A program made the translations under genes and the position numbers. From Burkholderiales bacterium (GTDB lineage: Bacteria > Pseudomonadota > Gammaproteobacteria > Burkholderiales > Burkholderiaceae_A), in assembly GCA_027486725.1 (NCBI GenBank), contig JAIXOP010000015.1, forward strand, positions 341,950-405,949: 64,000 bases of DNA, written 5' to 3'. Below are positions 52,248 through 61,600 of this stretch, one piece after another. Under the pieces are notes generated by a model that ran no database searches, was not told where the DNA came from, and saw nothing but the letters and a program-made list of their open reading frames with translations. Position 1 is the stretch's first letter; each line of letters opens with the position of its first letter.

Positions 52248-53948
52248 ATGACCGCAGAGTTCCTCCACAGCCCTGAACAAATCGATGTTTTAGCCCGTGC
52301 CCGCAAGCTTCTACTCACAGACCCGAAGGCAGCCGAGTCGCTTCTTAGTGGCTATCTGAAAGAGGGCGGAGGCTCCCCGGAGGCTTACTTCCTTCTAACC
52401 AACGTCTATGATCACATGGGTCAGCGCAAATCTGCACTGAAGGCGACCCACGATATGCTTGCTACTCTTGATCGGCTCGGGGGATCTGTGCACGATGTCC
52501 AAGGATTCGTCGACCGCTGGCGCGTTGCGGCCTGCAACAATCTTTGTCGATTTGGTGAGGAGTTGAAGGCTTTTTCTATTGCCCAGCAAGCATACGATCG
52601 CCTTGGGAGACCTCTTGGGTTGGCTCCCGCTTATTTATTTGTCGCTCAAGCGGTGGGGCACTTCTCTGAGATTGCGCGGCTTGCGGAGGCACTCGGCAAG
52701 GGTTACGAGGGGGATGTGCATCTCAATCTGAACGAGACCCCAAGATCAAGCACAATTTGGTGTGGAAACCCCGAGATCAATGTTCGAGTTGCGAAGGTCT
52801 GGAGGCAGTCAAACTTGCCCCCAATGGCTAACAACGTAGCCTTCGCTGAGAGGGTATCAGCGAAGATTCGTGTGGGTTACCTTTCCGGCGACTTCCGAAA
52901 CCATCCAACTTCACGACTAGTTAAAGGGCTCCTGAAGAACCACGACAGGTCAAGATTTGAAGTTTTTCTTTTCTGCAGCGGTTGGGATGATGGCTCGAAT
53001 CTCCGTAAGGAGGTTGTTTCATATGTCGACGCAGTTCATTCGGTTGCCGAGTTGAGCGATCTTGAGGCATCGCAGTTGATCCGCAGGTTGAATATCGACA
53101 TCCTAGTTGAGCTCAATGGGCCAACCCGTGCACACCGCCTTGGCATATTAGCTCATCGAGTAGCCCCTGTTCAGATTGGCTACCTTGGCTTTCCCGGAAG
53201 CTATGGTGGAGATTTGGTGGATTACATCATCGCTGACAAAAATACAATCCCACCGCAGACGCGGGAGTTCTACCCCGAGCGCATTATCTATGTCAGCGGA
53301 ACTTATCAGGTCAACGACTACGAGCCGCTTCCAGAGTCTGGTGTCGCTGACACACAACTTGGCTTGCCTGACCGAGGCGATGGACAACTTTTGGGTGTCT
53401 TCAATCGGTCCAACAAAATCACGTTGGAAGCTTGGAATGCTTGGTGTTCGATTTTGCGACAGGTACCAAGTGCCACCCTGTGTATCTTAGATCCCGGGAA
53501 AGCTGTTGCACCGTCGCTCAGAGCGCACGCTAAAAACCAAAAGCTTCGCGCTGGTCAGATTCGTTTGTTGCCCGGGTTGACGCACTCTGAGCATTTGATG
53601 CGATTAACGCGGTTTGATCTGATGTTGGACACTTGGCCCTATGGTGGACACACCACTACCGCAGATGCCCTTTGGGCGGGCGTTCCGGTCGTTGCGATGG
53701 AGTGCGATTCCTTCGCGGGGCGCGTGAGTAGTGGCCTTCTCAAGGCAGGAGGGCTTGGTGCCCTGGTAGCCACTGACCCGAAGCAATATGTGGGCATCGC
53801 CACTCGCCTCTTACTTGAACCAGAAGCGCTTCAGAGAGCAAAGAAATGGGTCAGCGAAAAGACGCGGCGCTCCATCGTCTTCGACTCGCTGACACGCACA
53901 CGAGAAATCGAGGAGGCATATCTGCGTTGCCTCGAGTCAACATCCTAA
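52248..53948 (+). CDS. Family-41 glycosyltransferase (O-GlcNAc transferase/HMW1C-like)
   Basis: A 566-residue protein. The first ~200 residues are TPR-like helices (LARARKLLLTDPKAAESLLSGYL, then AYFLLTNVYDHMGQRKSALKA). From about residue 206 the GT41 domain follows: KIRVGYLSGDFRNHPTSRLVKGLL, FEVFLFCSGWDDGSNL, NIDILVELNGPTRAHRLGILAHRVAPVQIGYLGFPGS, LLGVFNRSNKITLEAW (with the UDP-binding Lys) and DTWPYGGHTTTADALWAGVPVVAM. GT41 enzymes glycosylate Ser/Thr or Asn of proteins in the cytoplasm. It ends 20 bp from the convergent type I secretion operon. The large secreted protein of that operon is the obvious candidate acceptor, but this is inference. Confidence 0.9.
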   Translation: MTAEFLHSPEQIDVLARARKLLLTDPKAAESLLSGYLKEGGGSPEAYFLLTNVYDHMGQRKSALKATHDMLATLDRLGGSVHDVQGFVDRWRVAACNNLCRFGEELKAFSIAQQAYDRLGRPLGLAPAYLFVAQAVGHFSEIARLAEALGKGYEGDVHLNLNETPRSSTIWCGNPEINVRVAKVWRQSNLPPMANNVAFAERVSAKIRVGYLSGDFRNHPTSRLVKGLLKNHDRSRFEVFLFCSGWDDGSNLRKEVVSYVDAVHSVAELSDLEASQLIRRLNIDILVELNGPTRAHRLGILAHRVAPVQIGYLGFPGSYGGDLVDYIIADKNTIPPQTREFYPERIIYVSGTYQVNDYEPLPESGVADTQLGLPDRGDGQLLGVFNRSNKITLEAWNAWCSILRQVPSATLCILDPGKAVAPSLRAHAKNQKLRAGQIRLLPGLTHSEHLMRLTRFDLMLDTWPYGGHTTTADALWAGVPVVAMECDSFAGRVSSGLLKAGGLGALVATDPKQYVGIATRLLLEPEALQRAKKWVSEKTRRSIVFDSLTRTREIEEAYLRCLESTS

Positions 53949-53967
53949 GTTCTTCGCACTTTCTTGG

Positions 53968-55287
53968 TTACTTGGCGCTAGCCGTCTTCGTTGGCACCAT
54001 CAACATATCCTCCACCGCCCTCAGTGCAGCCTCATTGGAAACTCCACTCACCAGCTGGACTTGAAGATAAGCGGAAGCAAGGGTGGCAAGACTGTTGACG
54101 TACTCGCGGCGGGCATCGAATAAGGTGAGGATGGCGGACAACACATCGTTGGAGGTAACGATTCCCGCATCAAATCCTTTTAGGTTCGCCTGAACGGCGC
54201 GCTCTGCTGAAGCCACCACTTTCTTTCGAATCTGTACCTCAGAAACGCCTGCACGAAGTTGCGCAGCAGCCTGTTGCGCCTCCAGCCCCACTTGAGTTGT
54301 GACCACCCTCAGCTGGTCTTCCGCCCGATCTGCGGCAAAGATTGCCTTGCGCTGAAGAGCAATGTTGGATGGCGAAACACCGACCGGAACGCTTAGGTTC
54401 AATCCGCTGAAGGTGTCAGACTTTTCACCTTCAATTTTTGTCTGTTGAATGACGTAATCGACTTGTGGGAGGTAGTTCGCCATCACCTTGCGCTGCTCAA
54501 GCTCCGCAAGTCGCACCTGTGCGTTGGCGGCGATGACCTTGGGAGAGTTATCCTTGGCCAAGGCAGCGACCTCGGCCAATGTCGGCAACCTTGGCGCTGC
54601 AAGGTCGGTTGCAAATCGCAGAAGTTCGGGCTGGGGAAGAAGGCCCGTCATCGCTTGATACTGGCGCTCAAAGGTTGCGTAGCTCAGAAGGAGCTGCTGG
54701 CGATTCGCCTTTGCCTGGTCGGATCGCACTTGGGTGCTAGAAACCTCGGTGACCGTCCCCTGGTTGAGTGCCAATCGGCGCTTCGCTCGTACCAATTGCG
54801 CGTCGAGGGTCCTGATTTGCTCTTCATTGTTTTCAAGATTCTCGCGCACCTTGATGAGCTCAAGCACGAGGGCGAGGACTCGGCTAGCAAGCGTCTGCTC
54901 GGCCAATAGAAAGTTGGCCTTCGCGACAATCTCAAGAGAATCAGCCGACTGGAGAGTCGCAAACTTCTTGAGGTCGAGGATAGGCTGGCTGATTTGGAAC
55001 GTCGTCCGTACTCGGTTTTCAATCGGCGACTGCCCGTAATTCGCTGCAAAGGTTGGCAGGTATGCGAGTTGCGCCGCCAAGACATCCGCATTGGCGATGC
55101 GCTGATCGGATTTTGATACGATGAACTCCGGATCGAAATCGTAGGCCTTGCGGAAAATCGAAGAGAGTCCGATGGATTTTTCATCGGCACTAATTGCGAC
55201 GCTTTGGGCAAACGCTGAGACAGATGCTGACATCAGTCCAGCAGAAAACAGAAGAGAAAGCGTGGTGTTGATGGCGATGGGTTTCAT
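53968..55287 (-). CDS. TolC-family outer membrane efflux protein
   Basis: A 439-residue protein with a signal peptide (MKPIAINTTLSLLFSAGLMS ending ASVSAFAQ) and an alpha-helical barrel fold with the duplicated outer membrane efflux repeat: AYDFDPEFIVSKSDQRIANADVL, QISQPILDLKKFATLQSAD, and AALAKDNSPKVIAANAQVRLAELEQRKVMANYLPQVDY. It is the outer membrane channel for the adjacent type I system, the third of the exporter genes, placed 37 bp after the HlyD-like adaptor on the same strand. Its length is close to that of TolC-like proteins of PrtF type. Confidence 0.9.
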   Translation of the reverse strand: MKPIAINTTLSLLFSAGLMSASVSAFAQSVAISADEKSIGLSSIFRKAYDFDPEFIVSKSDQRIANADVLAAQLAYLPTFAANYGQSPIENRVRTTFQISQPILDLKKFATLQSADSLEIVAKANFLLAEQTLASRVLALVLELIKVRENLENNEEQIRTLDAQLVRAKRRLALNQGTVTEVSSTQVRSDQAKANRQQLLLSYATFERQYQAMTGLLPQPELLRFATDLAAPRLPTLAEVAALAKDNSPKVIAANAQVRLAELEQRKVMANYLPQVDYVIQQTKIEGEKSDTFSGLNLSVPVGVSPSNIALQRKAIFAADRAEDQLRVVTTQVGLEAQQAAAQLRAGVSEVQIRKKVVASAERAVQANLKGFDAGIVTSNDVLSAILTLFDARREYVNSLATLASAYLQVQLVSGVSNEAALRAVEDMLMVPTKTASAK

Positions 55288-55324
55288 TCAGGACCTTTCG
55301 CTGCGAGAGCTGTTGGCAAGGGGT

Positions 55325-56743
55325 CTACTGGAGGAAGGACCGTGCAAAACTATCGAAAACAGGCTTGAAGAGGTAAGACATGAAGCTGCGCTCTCCGGCT
55401 TTGAGAACGACCTCCAATGGCATCCCTGGACTCAACGGTGCACCGCTGAGTTGCTTGACTGCATCTGGGGTGAGTTCAATGCGTCCGATGTAGAACTCTC
55501 CCTTTTGATTGTCTTGATTCAACTCGGTTAGTTTGTCACTGGCCACCTTGTCTGCGCCGATCAGGACGAGCGTTCCTTCAACCACTGGCGTCAGTCCACT
55601 GGGCAGCGATACGAAGCGGAGTCTTGCCTCCATTCCAACCTGCGCCTTGGCGGCTTCCAGCGTTGGGATTCGGACCTCAACGATCAAGGTTTCATTCGTT
55701 GGCACAACCTCCAGGATCGGCTGCGACGCATTCACGACACCGCCCACAGTATTGACCTTCAAGCCTGTCACCACCCCCGCCACCGGTGCCTTAATATTGT
55801 TCAGGCTTGCGTCGAATGCCAAGGCCTCGACCTTTTGCTCTAAGGCATCGCGGGTTTTCTGTGTCTCTGCCAATTCCGCGTCGATCTCTGAGAGCCTACC
55901 GTTGGTGAGCTTCGATAGTTCGGCGTCTGCCACTGCCTTATTTCTGAGGATACCGCTCGCCTGCGCTTGGGACATAAAGCCCTCCTTGGCGAGTTGTGCC
56001 GCCTCGGCAGCCTCGATCGTGAGGGTCTGAACCTGAATTCGTTGAGACGCTAGCCGGTTTGCGTAATCGGCGCGGCGAGTTTGAAACAGCTTATCTTGGA
56101 TATCGAGGGCCTCGGCAACTGCGGGCTGAAATTTCGCCTGTTCAATCAGCTCCGGTGGAAAGCTGATCTGCACCTTCCCATCCCTTTCGGCCCGAAGTCT
56201 TGATTCCGTGGCCTGCAATGACACCAGTTGCAGCTGAGCGCTTGTTAGATTCGCATCGGCATCGAGTGGATTGATGCGAATCAGAACCTCATCACGCTTC
56301 ACCTCCTGGCCTTCCTTGACGAGGATTTCTGTCACCACGCCGCCGGTCGGGTGCTGCACCAGTTTCCTGTTGCCCGCAACCGCCAGGTTTCCTTGCACAA
56401 AGACACCCTGATCCAAAGGTGCGAAGAAAGCCCAAATCAAAAACAGGACACCCAATCCCAGTGTCAGCTTGCTTGCCAATAACTTCCCCGGGGGCAGCAG
56501 CAACTCTGCTGGGTCCAGTCCCGCTCGCGCCTTGAGGCGCTCAGGGTCGTAGGGATTCGATTCGTCGATTTTCTTCGTGAGCCATGCATCTGCACGCTTG
56601 TATGCTGCCTTTGACTTTAACCAAGCGAAGAGTGCAAGCCCGACGCTCTGGGTGGCTATAGTCCTCAGATGGGTAGAGAGCCCGGCAAATCGGCCCTTCA
56701 TCAATCCCACGGTCCGCTTCCAAGTGAAGGGTTGTTGCTTCAT
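55325..56743 (-). CDS. HlyD-family membrane fusion protein of the type I secretion system
   Basis: A 472-residue periplasmic adaptor that bridges ABC exporter and TolC. After an unusually long cytoplasmic N-terminal part (~90 residues, with PYDPERLKARAGLDPAELL), a single membrane helix follows (KLTLGLGVLFLIWAFFAPLDQG). The periplasmic part has the lipoyl half-motifs VVTEILVKEGQEVKRDEVLIRI and NNIKAPVAGVVTGLKVNTVGG around a long coiled coil of ~180 residues, and the beta-barrel domain near the C-terminus (EFYIGRIELTPDAVKQL). The start overlaps the ABC exporter stop by 4 bp. The long N-terminal segment is not usual for HlyD proteins and may dock the exporter. Confidence 0.9.
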   Translation of the reverse strand: MKQQPFTWKRTVGLMKGRFAGLSTHLRTIATQSVGLALFAWLKSKAAYKRADAWLTKKIDESNPYDPERLKARAGLDPAELLLPPGKLLASKLTLGLGVLFLIWAFFAPLDQGVFVQGNLAVAGNRKLVQHPTGGVVTEILVKEGQEVKRDEVLIRINPLDADANLTSAQLQLVSLQATESRLRAERDGKVQISFPPELIEQAKFQPAVAEALDIQDKLFQTRRADYANRLASQRIQVQTLTIEAAEAAQLAKEGFMSQAQASGILRNKAVADAELSKLTNGRLSEIDAELAETQKTRDALEQKVEALAFDASLNNIKAPVAGVVTGLKVNTVGGVVNASQPILEVVPTNETLIVEVRIPTLEAAKAQVGMEARLRFVSLPSGLTPVVEGTLVLIGADKVASDKLTELNQDNQKGEFYIGRIELTPDAVKQLSGAPLSPGMPLEVVLKAGERSFMSYLFKPVFDSFARSFLQ

Positions 56744-58497
56744 GTCGGAGTCCTCGGCGATGCGGACGTTGGCAGCTGCTGGAGGACCTCTTCTCGCTCA
56801 GACTCTGAGAGTGATTCTTCATGCCCAGCGTTGCCGGCCTTCAGTGCGCGTATCCGGTCGATGACCGTCTGGGTTGGCCCAAACATGACAGATTTTCCTT
56901 GCTTGATGATCAAGACTTGGTCGGCCGCGCCGATAACCCGTGGCCTGTGGGTCGTGATTACGACGGTGGCGCCTGCCTGTCGAAGCCGATGAATGGTCGC
57001 CACCAAGTCGGCCTCTCCCTTTTCATCGAGGTTGGCATTGGGCTCGTCCATGACGATGAACTTTGGTTCGCCATACAGCGCGCGGGCGATGGCCAGTCGC
57101 TGGCGCTGCCCTCCTGAAAGGCCAAACTTCGCAGCATCGCCCAGCGGCGTGTCGTAGCCCTGCGGGAAGCGCAAGATCAGTTCGTGAATACCTGCCGCCT
57201 GCGCAGCACGGATCACCTTCTCGGAATCCGGCTCGCCGAGTCGAGCGATATTCTCAGCAACCGTGCCTTCAAAAAACACAACCTCCTGGGACACATATCC
57301 AAGATGTCGACCTAAGGCGACATGCGGCCATGTCGAAACCTCCACCCCATCCAAACGCACTGAGCCGCTGGACGGCTTGTAGAGGCCCAAGAGAAGTTTG
57401 GCCAAAGTGCTTTTGCCTGCGCCAGAAACCCCTGCGATCGCCAAGCAACTGCCTGGCTCGAGACTGAAGCTCACCCCGAGAATCAGTTCCTTGTCGCTGT
57501 TGGGTGGCCCTCCCGCAACATTGTCGACCAGCAGCCGCCCTTTGGGCGGAGGCAAAGACATTGACTCTGGTGCAGGAGGGTAGTCCGCCAGAAGCTTCTG
57601 AATGCGGTCTCCCGACTGGCGCGCCTTAACGATTGCCGCCCAATTGGTCAGCAAAACATTGATGGGGGCAGCCGTTTTTGCAATCAACATCGCGGCAATA
57701 AATACGAACGACGGGTCCACAGTGCCGGAGATGGCCAGAACCGCGACCAATGCCTTGGCCAGATCGGCCATGGAGCGATTGATGAAGCCCGAGACGCCCT
57801 GAGTGAGACCCTGGGCTTCTTTGGCCGCGAGGCCAAGCCCCAAGGAGTTGCGATGGCTCTGATACCAGCGCGCACGGGCAGCAGGCTGCATTCCGAGGGT
57901 TGATGTGACCTCGGCGAATCGACCGAAAATGCCCGCCGATTGTGCTGCCGCCTGGGCACTGTCATTGGCCGCCCTGAGGATGGGTGTTGCGGACCTTTGA
58001 CTGAGGTAGGCGGAGAAAGCCAAGGCCGTCAACATGATTGCCATGAATCCAGCCAGCCAAGGATGAATGAAGCCAGCGAATGCGATAAAGATCACCGCGA
58101 ACGGCAGAGACAGCGCAGCCACTGCGCACGGGCCCGAGACGAAAGACCGCAACTCCGACAGATCCGACATGATCTGGTGTGGGTTGATTGCTTGTTTTTG
58201 CAATTGCGCACGGAATACTGCGTCAAACACATCCGGCGAGTGATCCCAATCCAAGCGCAGGGCCACGCGAGCTAGGATTTGAGACCGGACCCATTCCAGA
58301 GTACCCCACAGAATGTAGGCACCCACCACAAATAGAGTGAGGGAAATGAGTGTGGCATAGCTGCCTGTGGGGATGGCGCGCTGAAAGAGGCTCAACATGT
58401 ACACCATGGGCACCAGCGCCAACAACTCTACAAGAAATGTGAGAAACAGCAGTGCCCGAATGGGCTTGCTTAACTGATGAACTAAATGATTGAGCAT
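56740..58497 (-). CDS. Type I secretion ABC exporter (PrtD type)
   Basis: A 585-residue inner membrane ABC exporter with six helices and an ATPase domain, without the N-terminal peptidase (C39) domain, as in PrtD/AprD exporters of C-terminal-signal substrates. Walker A is IAGVSGAGKSTLAKLLLG, the signature LSGGQRQRLAIARALYGE, Walker B FIVMDEPNANLD and the switch His ITTHRPRVI. It shares 4 bp with the downstream HlyD gene. Upstream, 149 bp and an intrinsic terminator separate it from the large substrate gene. Secretion would run from cytoplasm to medium without a periplasmic intermediate. Confidence 0.92.
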   Translation of the reverse strand: MLNHLVHQLSKPIRALLFLTFLVELLALVPMVYMLSLFQRAIPTGSYATLISLTLFVVGAYILWGTLEWVRSQILARVALRLDWDHSPDVFDAVFRAQLQKQAINPHQIMSDLSELRSFVSGPCAVAALSLPFAVIFIAFAGFIHPWLAGFMAIMLTALAFSAYLSQRSATPILRAANDSAQAAAQSAGIFGRFAEVTSTLGMQPAARARWYQSHRNSLGLGLAAKEAQGLTQGVSGFINRSMADLAKALVAVLAISGTVDPSFVFIAAMLIAKTAAPINVLLTNWAAIVKARQSGDRIQKLLADYPPAPESMSLPPPKGRLLVDNVAGGPPNSDKELILGVSFSLEPGSCLAIAGVSGAGKSTLAKLLLGLYKPSSGSVRLDGVEVSTWPHVALGRHLGYVSQEVVFFEGTVAENIARLGEPDSEKVIRAAQAAGIHELILRFPQGYDTPLGDAAKFGLSGGQRQRLAIARALYGEPKFIVMDEPNANLDEKGEADLVATIHRLRQAGATVVITTHRPRVIGAADQVLIIKQGKSVMFGPTQTVIDRIRALKAGNAGHEESLSESEREEVLQQLPTSASPRTPT

Positions 58498-58518
58498 CGG
58501 AACCCTAGGGTACCTCGA

Positions 58519-58554
58519 TAAAAAACCGCCGCCCTCTGTAAAAGCGGGCGGCGG
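58519..58554 (-). terminator. Intrinsic terminator between substrate gene and exporter genes
   Basis: On the minus strand, the arms CCGCCGCCC (58526-58534) and GGGCGGCGG (58546-58554) form a strong 9-bp GC stem around an 11-base loop, followed by a run of six T. It lies 92 bp after the stop of the large secreted protein gene and 22 bp before the exporter start, so it should reduce exporter expression relative to substrate. Confidence 0.85.
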
Positions 58555-58646
58555 AACGACTTGCTAGTTGAGCGGGAGTCGGTTTTTAGACGCACTCCCG
58601 TCTTGGATCACAGCATAGAGATTTAAAGAATGAATGAGCTGGGCAC

Positions 58647-61600
58647 TTAGGCAGGGAGGTCTGGATTGTCAAACACGACCACCTGGAAGGCTCCACTACC
58701 GAGACTCAGAGCGTAGGCCTTGTCCTGCCCAACACCGACCATAAAGGTGTCTTGGCTGCCTCCTTGCCCCATAGTGAACGTTCCAACCAGTTCCTCGTAA
58801 CCACTGCCGTCGTCCATCACTGCAGCCATATCTAGCGAGCCGAACCCAAGAATCACGTCAAAGTCACCGCTCAGGCTCGCCACATCCCCGGTTGCGGGGT
58901 TGAACGTCGCAATCCCGATTTCGCCAATCTCGTTAATCTGATCTACACCGTCCGATTCGCTGATGTTGTAAAGATCCGCACCTCGACCTAGATCAAGAGT
59001 AGACGTCTGGTCACTGTTGGTGAAGAGTTGCAGAACTTGGGCCTCGCTGTCGCCAGTGATGGAAATTTGCCCCTCAACGCCTTCAACCAGCCGGGAATCG
59101 TCATTAAAAATAACCTCCGTCGCATCAGTCAAATTCAAGTCGACTTGAGCAGAGGTCGCAAATAGGTTCAGGAACATATCAACACTCGAATCCCCGTCAC
59201 CCCCACCATTGATGGTCACCGAAACGCTCTCGGCAGCTTCCCTCTGACTCCGAACGACATCAAGAGAAGTCGATTCATCAGCAAACAACTCGACGCTACC
59301 AGAACCAACATCGGTGAGCGTGACCTCCGAAATCAATGAATTGAGGCTGATATCTGCGGAAGCGGCACCATCAACTTCAACCACGGCCATTTCAGAGGCC
59401 ATCGTTATCGAGGACTCGATTGTGCCGACTCCATTGAAGTTCGCCAAGCCAGCCTCTGTGCGCTCACCGCTGACATTCGTGATGTCAACAGAGCCGTCCA
59501 CATCCGCCACATGAATGTTCACGATGGCGGATCGCACAGAACTCACGTCGACGCGATTCAAACCAGTGGCCGTGATATTCACCGCATCCGCGGCGAAGTA
59601 GGTTGTTTCCGCTGTAGGGACACCCTCCGAAAGTTCAAACGATGTCAGCGAGCCGCCATCAACACCGTCCACAACCAAGTCACCCACGAGATTGGCATCG
59701 ATGTTCAGGCTTTCTGTGTTTCCAAACCTAAAATCAACATCATCAACATTGGTCACATCAATATCGACCATATCTGATGCCAAGTACTCGTAAGATACCG
59801 GACGTCCTTCAGCTTGGTCATCAAATACAAACTTATAACCGCCGTCGACAGACGATATAACAACATCGTCCCCATCGGAATATCCAATAGAAAGGTTGAG
59901 GATTGATGAATTGGAGATATTCAAGTCATTGCCGACCGTGAGGTCAAAGGCCGCAGACTCTGCTGCAATCGCTTCGGAGGATGTGAACTCTGAGTCAGAC
60001 TTTTCAAGCATCCCGCCGTTCACTTGAACCCGGACATCGTCAAAATCAACAGCAACGATATCGAGCTTATTGATCGAGCTGCTGGACGGACCGGTACCAA
60101 CCGTAAGGTCTGAATTCACCAGATCGACAACCAACTCCTCGGCTGCGAGAGTTTGGAGCTCGAATGCCTCGGCTAGTCGCTCAGACTCCCCCTCTCGCTT
60201 GGAGACGGAACCACCGTTTACATCCAACGAAAGCCCATAGGTGCCCTCCAGGGACAAATCAATCGCCTTGGCCGCTACGCTGACATCAAATGATCCGTTA
60301 CCGGAGATATTCAAAGTCACGGAGTCGGCGGCTTTGACGGTCTCATTCAATGTAAACATCTGGTCTTCACAGCGGCTGAAGGGATCCAAACCTTCCTGAC
60401 TAGACTGACGTCCACCGTCGATCGAAACGAAAGTGTCACTGGAATCGTTAGAGCCGGTCGGATCATCAGCAACGGTCAAAGCTACGACGTTGGCTGAGAT
60501 ATTAATTTCAGCCGAGGCACTGTCCGCCAAGCGGATGTCCACAGTCGATGCGGCGATGGTTGTCGACTCGCTCACAAACAATAGCCCCGAATCGGTCGAG
60601 GTTTCGGTGGAGTTAGAATTCTCGCCCCCGTTGACATTAATGTCTACAGAGAAGGAATCGACAATTTCCAGGTCAACTGATTCGCTGCTAACAAAAATAT
60701 CGGCAGAAGAGGCATCCTCAACCTGAATTGCGACATTCTCCGCTGCGACGATCGTCGTCAATTCGAACGATTCTCCCTCAATGAGGGAACTCTGTTGGCT
60801 GAAGCCACCCACGGCTACTATCTCGAGGCCTTCATCGGCACCAGTGACGTTGATGTCGGCCGTCTTGGCAGCGACGGCGATCGTGCTGTCCTGGCCCAGG
60901 AGATCGCTCGCCTCAACACTCGCTTGGCTTGCACCGGCAATGCTGATGTCGCTGCTGGAGCCACCATTGTCACCCCGAATCATCTCGGCGACTTGGACGA
61001 GTGTTTCGAGAGCAGCGTCAACACTACGAACGCCCTCGAGTTCCACATCGCTCACCACGATCACACCGGATTGTTCTGCCATCGAGACTTTCGCGTCGTT
61101 GGCAAAGATCGCAGCGACGGCGTTGGTCAAATTAACCTCAGCGAACGATGTTGCGTTGATTGAGAACGGCTCGCCTTCCCCAGGCTCCGAGATTTCAGAA
61201 GAAACGACAAAAACTCGTGGGGTATTGGAGGGCAGCCCGACATCCAAATCTGCCAGTACGACTTCGTTGGCCTCAAGCAGTATCGTTGGGACCTGCAGTG
61301 GCGTCGGAGGGTCAGTGATTACCGGGGGGGGGGTTACGTCGACCGAATGCGAGATGTCGACCGAATGCGAGATGTCGACCGACCAGTTAATCGTCGGTTC
61401 CGGCATAGAAAGTGCTACTAGCGATGGGCCCCCCTCTTCGGCGTAGCCATACACCAGCACATCCGGCGTGTCGCTATCCGCACCGCGGTTCGGCGCTTCA
61501 ACCGAGTAGATCGACTGGGGGCTGGCCTCGAACGCCGACTCCACAGTAAGAATGTTGTCATCGGCTTGCGTCAAGGCAAATTGGCGGGGATTGCCATCCT

